6,201 nucleotides of DNA from Desulfurococcales archaeon (lineage in GTDB: Archaea; Thermoproteota; Thermoprotei_A; Sulfolobales; WANQ01), in contig JALUDQ010000030.1 of assembly GCA_027043985.1 (NCBI GenBank), forward strand, positions 1 to 6,201, read 5' to 3'. A model generated the notes under the pieces. That model saw only the letters and a list, made by a program, of their open reading frames with translations. It was not told the DNA's origin and ran no database searches. Every line of letters starts with the position of its first letter. The first letter of the stretch is position 1. Made by a program: the position numbers and the translations under genes. Below, piece after piece: positions 1 through 6,044 of the stretch.

Positions 1-1771
1 CGTGAGCATAGTAGGCTATTATTTTCTCGCCTATACTATGTATTCTAGCAAATCCTACTCTCAAGAATTGTACTATAGTATTCTCTTTAACAGTTCTCGT
101 ATAAGGCTCGGCTCTCCCAGTTATATGTAATAGTTTATCTCCTAAGGGTTTCTTTAGCACTAGTTCGACATTATCATCGAGGGGGACCCATTGTATTATC
201 GGTAGTTTTTTGCGCCTAGCCTCCTCTAGTACATTACCCTTATACACTGCTACAATTGTTTTGTTTATCTCATCGATATCTTTTAACTCAAGGTTTCCTA
301 GATCCATTAACCTAAATCCACCATGTTTTCTAATCAATTCTACATCATTTGATGAAATATATACTTCTAGCGGGTCTCCTTCTAATACTATTTTTCTCTT
401 ACCGAGACTAGTGTTGGAAGGATGGAGTGGAATTTCTACTTCTATTCTATTGGGTACGTTCTCTATTATTAGTTTGACGGGATCCGGAGTAAACATAAGA
501 CGTATTGCGATAGGGTCTACTATTTTACGGTTAACTGCTGAAAGGTTCTCGTAGCTTATTACGGCATCAGTATGTTTTACACCAACCTCCATTATTATAT
601 TTCTAATAGCTTCTGACGTTATGCCCCTCTTTCTCAGTGCACTTAATGTACCAAATCTAGGATCATCATAGCCTTCGTAGTCCTCCTTCTCCATTAACTC
701 ACGCATCCTAGACTTACTTAGCATGAAGCCTTCAAGTTTTAATCTACCGAAATGTATTGCTTCGGGATAATCCCATCCCATATGCTTGTATAGGAATTGT
801 TGTTTTATAGTATTTGTTTTATGCTCTTTAGCTCTAAGAATATGTGTTACACCCATTAAATGATCGTCTACAGCAGCTGCAAAATTGTATGTAGGCCATA
901 CAATATACTTGTCGCCCACTAGAGGATGTGGTGTTTTGGACGTATCTATTATTCTGAAAGCAACCCACTCCCTAACCGACGGGTCGGGATAATCTAGAGG
1001 AGTCTTTACGCGGAGAACTGCCTCGCCTTCCCCAAAGTATCCTTCAAGCATTTTATCCCAAAGCTCTAATTGATCCTCAACAGGTTTGTCTCTATGAGGA
1101 CACGGTTTTCCACTATTGCGGTATTTTCGGAATTCCTCTGATTTGCATAGATCTACGTATGCTCCGCCTTTTTCTATTAGCTTTCTAGCAATGTCATAGT
1201 ATATGTTGAGCCTTAATGACTGAATATATTCTTCATCCCATTTTATACCAAGCCATTTTAGGTCTTCCTTAATGATTTTATATGCTTCTGCTAGAGGTCT
1301 CTTTATTCTTGGATCAGTATCCTCGAATCTTAAGATCATCTTACCCTTGTATTTCACTGCATATTCATAGCTTAGTAATGCTGGTCTCGCATTACCGAGA
1401 TGCAATACGAAGTCCGGGTTGGGAGCAAATCTTGTTTTAATAACCTTATATTTCTCAACATTAGGAAGTGGAGGAAGCTCTGCTTTTCTCTCAACTTTCT
1501 TCCTTTCAGTTAAGAGTTCCGGCCATTTCTCTTCTAGTATTCTACGTTGTTCGTCAAGGGGCTTCTTATTTACTTCTTCTATGATCTCAGATACTATCTT
1601 TGCTATCTTTTTCGCTATTTTTCTATACTCCGGTTTCTCTCCTATAATCTTGCTTATTACGGGTCCTAACTGGGCTTTACCCTCATGTTTCACCGCGTTT
1701 AGGAGCGCGTATTTTAGTGCAAGTTCTCTTATCTCTGCTTCATTTGGTTCTCCCAATGTATTTGATGTCAT
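1..1771 (-). CDS. gltX: Glutamyl-tRNA synthetase, archaeal type (3' end cut by window edge)
   Basis: This class I aminoacyl-tRNA synthetase charges tRNA-Glu with glutamate in the cytoplasm. In archaea using the GatDE amidotransferase it normally serves glutaminyl-tRNA only indirectly. I read 590 codons from an ATG at 1771 with no stop before the edge. The family is usually about 550-580 residues, so only a few codons should be missing. An N-terminal helical, lysine-rich extension (about 1-110) precedes the catalytic core. The HIGH motif appears as HLGN at 124-127, after RFAPNPDFV. EDTDPR follows, and the KMSKS loop appears as MLSKS at 350-354. C209, C224 and H226 may be remnants of the Zn-binding knuckle seen in archaeal/eukaryotic relatives, with D207 where a first Cys might be expected. 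The C-terminal half is the beta-barrel anticodon-binding region, with PYTRT near the end. An in-frame TAG lies three codons upstream of the ATG, which fixes the start; it overlaps the upstream gene by 32 nt. Identity is secure. Confidence 0.95.
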   Translation of the reverse strand, partial: MTSNTLGEPNEAEIRELALKYALLNAVKHEGKAQLGPVISKIIGEKPEYRKIAKKIAKIVSEIIEEVNKKPLDEQRRILEEKWPELLTERKKVERKAELPPLPNVEKYKVIKTRFAPNPDFVLHLGNARPALLSYEYAVKYKGKMILRFEDTDPRIKRPLAEAYKIIKEDLKWLGIKWDEEYIQSLRLNIYYDIARKLIEKGGAYVDLCKSEEFRKYRNSGKPCPHRDKPVEDQLELWDKMLEGYFGEGEAVLRVKTPLDYPDPSVREWVAFRIIDTSKTPHPLVGDKYIVWPTYNFAAAVDDHLMGVTHILRAKEHKTNTIKQQFLYKHMGWDYPEAIHFGRLKLEGFMLSKSRMRELMEKEDYEGYDDPRFGTLSALRKRGITSEAIRNIIMEVGVKHTDAVISYENLSAVNRKIVDPIAIRLMFTPDPVKLIIENVPNRIEVEIPLHPSNTSLGKRKIVLEGDPLEVYISSNDVELIRKHGGFRLMDLGNLELKDIDEINKTIVAVYKGNVLEEARRKKLPIIQWVPLDDNVELVLKKPLGDKLLHITGRAEPYTRTVKENTIVQFLRVGFARIHSIGEKIIAYYAH

Positions 1772-2246
1772 CTTTATCTACCATCACTATTACGTAATGC
1801 TCGGGTTTTTCTCCAAAAACATAGCCTATATACGTTACTATACCCTCCCAGGGGGACTTAATAGTTCTTGTCTCATATTTTCTAGTTAAAACATATGCTA
1901 TGCGTTGCCATTTCTTAACAATGTCTCCTTCTTGTACTAAGATTCTCACAATCCATCCTTGAATATCAATTATCTTAGGCACAACACTAGACCTAACAAG
2001 TAGGAGCCTGCCATCTCTTGTTTTCGTTATAAACGATCTTTTTATCCTATTATTGTATACATCTACGATTAGTTCGAGAGCATTGTCGTAAGGTACTTTT
2101 GCAAAACAAACTACTTCACGGTTTTCTATATTACATTTATCTGAGAACTCTACTTTTTCGCCAGTGTCTTTTAATAAGAGGTATTTATTTGATTCTAATT
2201 CTCCGTCTTCAACGTAAATTTCGGGGAATACATAGTCTTCCTTCAC
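1740..2246 (-). CDS. Uncharacterised archaeal protein with lipoyl/biotinyl-like domain (DUF2118-like)
   Basis: This is a 168-residue soluble protein of unknown function. Residues about 1-85 form a charged, beta-rich region. Residues about 90-145 have the rhythm of a barrel-sandwich hybrid (lipoyl/biotinyl) fold: GWIVRILVQEGDIVKKWQ (97-114), then a hairpin strand and TIKSPWEGIV (128-137), which matches the 'I-K-x-P-x-x-G-x-V' half of biotinyl domains. Counting back from the Pro of that motif, the position of the modified lysine is Tyr124, with Lys123 next to it, so cofactor attachment at the usual site looks unlikely. From memory the pattern resembles the archaeal DUF2118 family; I could not search. 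It starts at GTG, whose first base is the last base of the preceding TAG (TAGTG), with a weak GGGAG upstream. Its 3' end overlaps gltX by 32 nt. There are no signal peptide or membrane segments. Its place between a prenyl synthase and gltX does not reveal a role. Confidence 0.8.
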   Translation of the reverse strand: MKEDYVFPEIYVEDGELESNKYLLLKDTGEKVEFSDKCNIENREVVCFAKVPYDNALELIVDVYNNRIKRSFITKTRDGRLLLVRSSVVPKIIDIQGWIVRILVQEGDIVKKWQRIAYVLTRKYETRTIKSPWEGIVTYIGYVFGEKPEHYVIVMVDKDDIKYIGRTK

Positions 2247-3253
2247 TACTTCTCCCTAGAGACTATGTATTCGGCTAACTCGCTTAGCATTTCATATACT
2301 TCGTCGTTGACGCCCGATTTCTCAAGATGTTTCAGTGCTTCGTCTATTAGTTTCCTAGCCTTTATCCATGCATACTGGACGGCACCACTATCTTCTATTA
2401 GTCTTGCCGCATAACGCAACTTCTCTATGGGAGCTGTACGATCACCTAGTATGGATAACAAGACTCTTCTCTTATTGGCATCTAGTTTGCTTAAAGCATA
2501 TATTACAAGGATTGTCCGCTTACCCTCTCTTATATCACTTAAAACTGGTTTTCCTAGTTTCTTTTCATCGGCTTTTAAACCCAGGATATCGTCTCTTATT
2601 TGGAATGCTTTACCTGCGAGTCGGGCATACTCGCCTATATGCTTTATTTGTTCCTCGGAAGCACCAGCTATTATCGCGCCTATCTCGGCAGCAGCCTGGA
2701 AGAGAGCTGCTGTCTTCTTTTCAATCATCAACATATAGTCTTCCTCGCTTACGTCATCTCGTTTCTCAAAATCCATGTCTAATGCCTGGCCCTCCGCGAC
2801 TGTTACAGATGCCCATGCGAGTTTTCGTGTAGCCCTAACTACTAGGTCGTGACGTATACCTTTTTTCTCAAGATCTAGTATTGCTTCAAAAGACTTTGAA
2901 AATAATAGGTCGCCAGCAAGAATAGCTAATGCCTCACCCCATATGCTATGGACTGTTGGTACGTTTCTCCTAAATGCGTCTCTATCCATTATGTCGTCGT
3001 GAACAAGGGTGAAGTTATGTAGTAACTCTATAGCTACGGCTGCGGGTAGTGCTTTATCTTCTTCTAGCCCGTAGCCTTTTGCTACTGCAAGTAATAGTAT
3101 TGGTCTTAGCCTTTTACCCCCAGCTTTCAATAGATGAGCTGATGCTTCGTAGAGATCAACTGGTTCTCCTTTAACATAGGATAACAATTCCGCATTAAGT
3201 TTATCAATTATTTTTCTACTATATGCCATTATCTTCAAGTTCTTGCTTTCCAT
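2246..3253 (-). CDS. idsA: Geranylgeranyl diphosphate synthase (short-chain trans-prenyltransferase)
   Basis: This enzyme condenses DMAPP or allylic diphosphates with IPP to build the C20 precursor of archaeal ether lipids. The protein has 335 residues, a normal family length. It shows the expected landmarks: GGKRLRP at 45-51 (IPP binding); the first Asp-rich motif DDIMD at 86-90, followed by RRNVPTVH; GEALAILAGDLL around 106-117; EGQALDMDF around 154-162; and the second Asp-rich motif DDILG at 221-225, followed by GKPVLSDIREGKRT. The fifth residue before the first Asp motif is Phe81. In the Sulfolobus type I enzyme the aromatic residue here limits chain length, so a C20 rather than C25 product is inferred. 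The start is ATG at 3253, behind a weak AGAGG. An internal ATG at residue 9 is a less likely alternative. A 56-nt gap separates it from fni, so it may have its own promoter. It ends with TAG overlapping the next GTG by one base. Confidence 0.95.
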   Translation of the reverse strand: MESKNLKIMAYSRKIIDKLNAELLSYVKGEPVDLYEASAHLLKAGGKRLRPILLLAVAKGYGLEEDKALPAAVAIELLHNFTLVHDDIMDRDAFRRNVPTVHSIWGEALAILAGDLLFSKSFEAILDLEKKGIRHDLVVRATRKLAWASVTVAEGQALDMDFEKRDDVSEEDYMLMIEKKTAALFQAAAEIGAIIAGASEEQIKHIGEYARLAGKAFQIRDDILGLKADEKKLGKPVLSDIREGKRTILVIYALSKLDANKRRVLLSILGDRTAPIEKLRYAARLIEDSGAVQYAWIKARKLIDEALKHLEKSGVNDEVYEMLSELAEYIVSREK

Positions 3254-3281
3254 GGCTCTTGCCTCTTACCGCATTACTCGG

Positions 3282-3309
3282 ACTCTCCTAGGGTTGAATA
3301 CCCCAGAGT
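3282..3309 (-). other. Small imperfect hairpin between fni and idsA
   Basis: On the minus strand ACTCT (3309-3305) pairs with AGAGT (3286-3282). After a 3-nt bulge (AGG, 3289-3287), GGGG (3304-3301) pairs with CCCT (3293-3290), one pair being G-T, around a 7-nt loop. It is not followed by a clear T tract, so a terminator is not well supported. It could be a processing site, a leader structure or chance. Confidence 0.3.
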
Positions 3310-3315
3310 TTAAAA
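3309..3315 (-). promoter_or_regulatory. Candidate TATA-like element ahead of idsA
   Basis: The minus strand reads AATAAGTTTTAAACTC across the end of fni, with TTTTAAA at 3315-3309 covering its TAA stop. The purine/A-rich bases just before it could act as a TFB recognition element. It lies about 55-60 nt before the idsA ATG, so initiation some 25 nt downstream would give a leader of roughly 35 nt. It is only a loose match to the archaeal consensus in AT-rich DNA. The call rests mainly on this being the only real gap between genes. Confidence 0.3.
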
Positions 3316-4431
3316 CTTATTTATCAAAGATAATCTCATTTTTCTTATATCGTTGTACTCATTAATATCTATTCCTTTAGAATACATCCAATTAATTATC
3401 TCCTCACCGAAATACATATTGCGAGACCATAGCTTTAGCGGCTTATTTGATCCCGTTAGGAATAATGCTATTTTTAGTTCTTCAATCATCTTTTTGATAT
3501 AGTTCTTAGCAGACTCTTTGCCTTCATTAAGTAATCTTCTTAAAACTGGTGCAGCAAAAGCTACTACCTCCGCTCCTAAAGCTAATGCTTTTGCAGCTTC
3601 AAGACCATTCCTTATACCACCACTAGCAATTATATGTGCAGATGGAACATTGTATACAAGGTCTATTATTGATAGTGCCGTAGGTATACCCCAATTACTG
3701 TATAGACTAGCAATATTGCTTAGGGTAGCATCTTTAGAACGGTATTTTTCGACCATAACCCAGCTTGTTCCACCTAAACCTGATACATCAAAGTATTCTA
3801 CTCCGACTTCAGCGAACATTCTAGCAATACTGCCGGATAACCCGGCGCCTGTTTCTTTTATTATAATTGGTACTTCTAAGTTATCAACTAGTTCTTCAAC
3901 TATTTTTACTAGTCCCTTGAAGTTTTTGTCTCCTTCAGGCTGGAATACTTCTTGAGCTGGGTTTAAGTGAACTGCAATGGCATCAGCTTTAATCATAGAT
4001 ATAGCTCTCCTAACCTTCTTTATACCATACCCCTTAACTAGTTGTGCACCACCAATATTCGCGACAACTGGTATTGAAGGAGCCTTTTCGCGTACAATAC
4101 TGAAGGTATACTCTAGACCTTGATCTTCTAAGGCGGCTCGCTGACTTCCCACACCCATAGCTATATTTAATTCCTCTGCAATCTCAGCCAGTGCTCCATT
4201 TATCTTAGTGGTATCTGGGTGACCGCCAGTCATTCCGGCAATCATAACTGGCGCTGCTATACGTTTTCCTAGAAACATTGATGATAGGTCTATATCGTCA
4301 ATACTGAGGTCGGGGGATGAATTGTGTTCGAGATATACTTGTTCTAGAAGAGTCGTACGCTGTGGTTCTACTTCTTTTTTTAAGACTATTTCTATGTGTT
4401 CTAATTTTCTCGTCCTTGTTTGCTCAGACAA
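3310..4431 (-). CDS. fni: Isopentenyl-diphosphate delta-isomerase, type 2 (FMN-dependent)
   Basis: This cytoplasmic FMN- and NAD(P)H-dependent enzyme interconverts IPP and DMAPP, supplying the primer for prenyl chain synthesis. The 373-residue TIM barrel carries the full family signature: TRKLEHI at 7-13 (the RKxxH substrate/flavin region); MTGG at 67-70; VGSQRAAL at 94-101; HLNPAQE at 155-161, with Gln160 and the Mg-binding Glu161; KETGAGLSG at 192-200; GLGGTSW at 218-224; and ASGGIRNG at 269-276 (FMN phosphate loop). Length is typical. The start is a TTG at 4431, because the essential RK/H motif lies only seven codons in and no ATG or GTG is available before it. The upstream codon is the TAG stop of the kinase gene, so spacing is zero and both genes share one frame. 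An AAGGGTG ribosome-binding site lies nine bases upstream. It is co-transcribed with the kinase, whose product it uses. Confidence 0.96.
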   Translation of the reverse strand: MSEQTRTRKLEHIEIVLKKEVEPQRTTLLEQVYLEHNSSPDLSIDDIDLSSMFLGKRIAAPVMIAGMTGGHPDTTKINGALAEIAEELNIAMGVGSQRAALEDQGLEYTFSIVREKAPSIPVVANIGGAQLVKGYGIKKVRRAISMIKADAIAVHLNPAQEVFQPEGDKNFKGLVKIVEELVDNLEVPIIIKETGAGLSGSIARMFAEVGVEYFDVSGLGGTSWVMVEKYRSKDATLSNIASLYSNWGIPTALSIIDLVYNVPSAHIIASGGIRNGLEAAKALALGAEVVAFAAPVLRRLLNEGKESAKNYIKKMIEELKIALFLTGSNKPLKLWSRNMYFGEEIINWMYSKGIDINEYNDIRKMRLSLINKF

Positions 4432-5220
4432 CTACAATAGCACCCTTGTACCTACTATTCTCTCTCCTAGTAGGGCTTTCCTTATATTGTCTTCTACTAA
4501 TCCATTAAATATTAAGACGTCTAAGTTCTTACACCCATATTTCCTTGCCGATCTTATCTTATTCCATATTCCACCAGTGACATCGTACCCATGTACGGGT
4601 AAGCCTGGTGTGTTATTGAAAAATGCGTTTATTGTTCCATTTTCTCTGAAATCTATTACGTCTATGATAGGGCTCTGGCCTATGGGGCCAGCGTATATAC
4701 CGTCAACGGAGGTAGCAAACAAGAGTCTATTAGCATTTAACTTACAAGCAAGATACCAGCCTATATCGTCGCCAGAGAGTACTGGAAACCCCCTCTCCCC
4801 TAAAACTAGGTCACCATATAGCATTGGAATAATGCCTTTATCTAAATGCCTCTGTATAATTGATAAGTCGTGGGCTATTATGTTTCCGTTATCATCTAGT
4901 TCAAATAAGGTGTGAGATGCTATTACAGTTACGGGGAGATGTTCTATCCTAAATAATTCTGCTACTCTAATAGATAGCTCATTCATAGCGATTGTCACTT
5001 TACTATAATATTCGGCGTCTTCCTCTTTACCTAGTTTTTTGTGAAGATTTACTATGTAGTGACCATAGCTGCCTCCCCCATGTATTATTACTAGTTTATT
5101 ACCTGTCTCTATGTATGGTTTTACCTCTCTAGCTATTCTCTTAATGACGTTCTTCCTAATACTATATGGTCTTGACTTGTCTGTTATAATACTGCCTCCT
5201 ATCTTTAGCACTGTTAACAT
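4432..5220 (-). CDS. ipk: Isopentenyl phosphate kinase
   Basis: This kinase uses ATP to phosphorylate isopentenyl phosphate to IPP, the last kinase step of the archaeal modified mevalonate pathways. It is a 262-residue amino acid kinase-fold protein of normal length. Visible motifs are KIGGSIITDK at 6-15 (phosphate loop with Lys6 and the GGS turn); HGGGSYGH at 47-54, whose last His is the IPK-specific substrate-binding histidine distinguishing it from glutamate and UMP kinases; YGDLVL at 135-140; LSGDDI at 148-153; ATSVDGIY at 169-176; and VTGGIWNKI at 214-222 (nucleotide-side loop with Lys221). The ATG at 5220 overlaps the end of the previous gene by 7 nt (ATGTTAA) and has a strong GGAGGTG site upstream. 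Its TAG is followed directly by the TTG start of fni. The neighbourhood of isomerase and prenyl synthase fully agrees with the assignment. Confidence 0.96.
   Translation of the reverse strand: MLTVLKIGGSIITDKSRPYSIRKNVIKRIAREVKPYIETGNKLVIIHGGGSYGHYIVNLHKKLGKEEDAEYYSKVTIAMNELSIRVAELFRIEHLPVTVIASHTLFELDDNGNIIAHDLSIIQRHLDKGIIPMLYGDLVLGERGFPVLSGDDIGWYLACKLNANRLLFATSVDGIYAGPIGQSPIIDVIDFRENGTINAFFNNTPGLPVHGYDVTGGIWNKIRSARKYGCKNLDVLIFNGLVEDNIRKALLGERIVGTRVLL
4441..4447 (-). promoter_or_regulatory. Ribosome-binding site supporting the fni TTG start
   Basis: AAGGGTG (4447-4441 on the minus strand) lies inside the last codons of ipk, nine bases before the TTG at 4431. It partly matches the archaeal GGAGGTG consensus and supports the unusual start directly after the ipk stop. 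Confidence 0.5.
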
Positions 5221-6044
5221 AATACTTCTACACCTCCTTTACACTCATCGCGATTAAGCGTGATAGAAACTGGTACTGGTGAACCTATATTGGGTATCCA
5301 CTTGTTACATACTTCTTGTAAGCCCTTCGGAGGAGGCAAGAAACTGTATTCTAGATACCATAACATGTTTTCAATCCTACAATAAGTGTTAATTAGCATT
5401 AGATCTCGATTTGCATCATGGATAGTATTGTAGGCTTTTATTACTGTTAAACCGGCTATTTTTGTTACGAGATCACCTATTTCGCTATCATAATCTCCTA
5501 TACTATAAACGAGTTGCTTGGTGTAATTCTTCTCATTACCAACACTGATTTTTCTAAATGACATACAGCAAGGTACTGGCTCCTTCACTATTACGGGTTT
5601 TTCACCATATCTGTATAGTAGTGGGCTATTGTTAACAATTGATAAACGTAGAGCTTGAATAACTCGTATTAGCACGTGATCGAAAAGTTCTACCTCAATA
5701 CCCATTAATGACTCTGTTACGTCTATTATATCTAGTTCAAAAAGCTCAGATAATAGGAGAGATAATGCTGCTGTAGAAATAGAGTAATGCGATATATATG
5801 GAAGAGAGTAATCTGGATTATGAATGCATATCTTAATATTAAGGTTCTCTCCAAGTTCTTCCTCTAATATATCGATTAGCTTACTTACTTGAGGTATACT
5901 ACTACATTCTTCTTTTTTATCGGTGACAAATACTTTAGTTTGCTTAACTGTTATAGCCGAGTATATGGGGTTATTTCTCCCTCTTAGTGGCACACCGAAC
6001 ATGGGTATTGGGTAATGTAGAATGTATTCAGCTAGTTTATTCAC
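5214..6044 (-). CDS. Divergent GHMP-kinase-like protein in the mevalonate kinase slot
   Basis: This 276-residue protein occupies the place of mevalonate kinase in the archaeal MEMO-mvk-ipk-fni order. By eye it follows the mevalonate kinase layout. PMFGVPLRGRNNPIYSAI (14-31) matches VILFGEHAVVYGKPA, keeping FG and the Pro. LPYISHYSISTAALSLLLSELFELD (81-105) matches the PxxxGLGSSAA helix region with the glycines lost but Ser90-Thr91 kept. SIVNNS (135-140) lines up with SGxDNT, so the catalytic Asp would be Asn138. GSPVPVSITL (254-263) stands where TGAGGGGC is expected. It is also shorter than the usual 310-330 residues. It has eight cysteines, including Cys159-Cys160 and a C-terminal Cys. It starts at GTG, overlapping the MEMO stop by four bases (GTGA), and its end overlaps ipk by seven. 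The intact frame and coupling argue against a pseudogene. The homology is an inference from order and weak motifs; activity as a kinase is doubtful, and a non-catalytic partner is possible. Confidence 0.7.
   Translation of the reverse strand: MNKLAEYILHYPIPMFGVPLRGRNNPIYSAITVKQTKVFVTDKKEECSSIPQVSKLIDILEEELGENLNIKICIHNPDYSLPYISHYSISTAALSLLLSELFELDIIDVTESLMGIEVELFDHVLIRVIQALRLSIVNNSPLLYRYGEKPVIVKEPVPCCMSFRKISVGNEKNYTKQLVYSIGDYDSEIGDLVTKIAGLTVIKAYNTIHDANRDLMLINTYCRIENMLWYLEYSFLPPPKGLQEVCNKWIPNIGSPVPVSITLNRDECKGGVEVLC
5231..5237 (-). promoter_or_regulatory. Strong Shine-Dalgarno site for ipk, inside the upstream gene
   Basis: GGAGGTG (5237-5231 on the minus strand), preceded by AAA, is a full seven-base match to the archaeal anti-SD core and lies ten bases before the ipk ATG. 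It is the best ribosome-binding site in the window. It also encodes the Gly-Gly of the KGGVEVLC tail of the preceding protein, so ipk can be initiated independently as well as by coupling. Confidence 0.8.

Noticed and set aside
210..1889. Plus-strand open frames of 114 and 156 codons
   Set aside because: They lie opposite gltX and the lipoyl-like gene, encode Ser/Ile/Phe-rich low-complexity translations, and have no recognisable motif; they are antisense shadows.
2368..2832. Several plus-strand frames opposite idsA (154, 103 and 60 codons)
   Set aside because: They overlap one another in different frames over a strongly conserved minus-strand gene and show no family signature.
3266..3274. 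Minimal upstream ORF (ATG CGG TAA) in the idsA leader
   Set aside because: It is two codons long with no ribosome-binding site; easily chance in a short leader.
3282..3309. Hairpin as an intrinsic terminator after fni
   Set aside because: No run of T follows the stem, the stem is bulged, and archaeal termination depends mainly on T tracts; recorded only as a possible structure.
3518..4915. Plus-strand frames opposite fni and ipk (145, 63 and 197 codons)
   Set aside because: The minus-strand genes carry complete catalytic motifs across the same bases, so these frames are by-products of their codon use.
5214..6044. Calling the 276-residue gene a plain mevalonate kinase or a pseudogene
   Set aside because: The diagnostic kinase motifs are not visible, so a plain kinase call is unsafe; the intact frame and tight coupling to both neighbours speak against decay.
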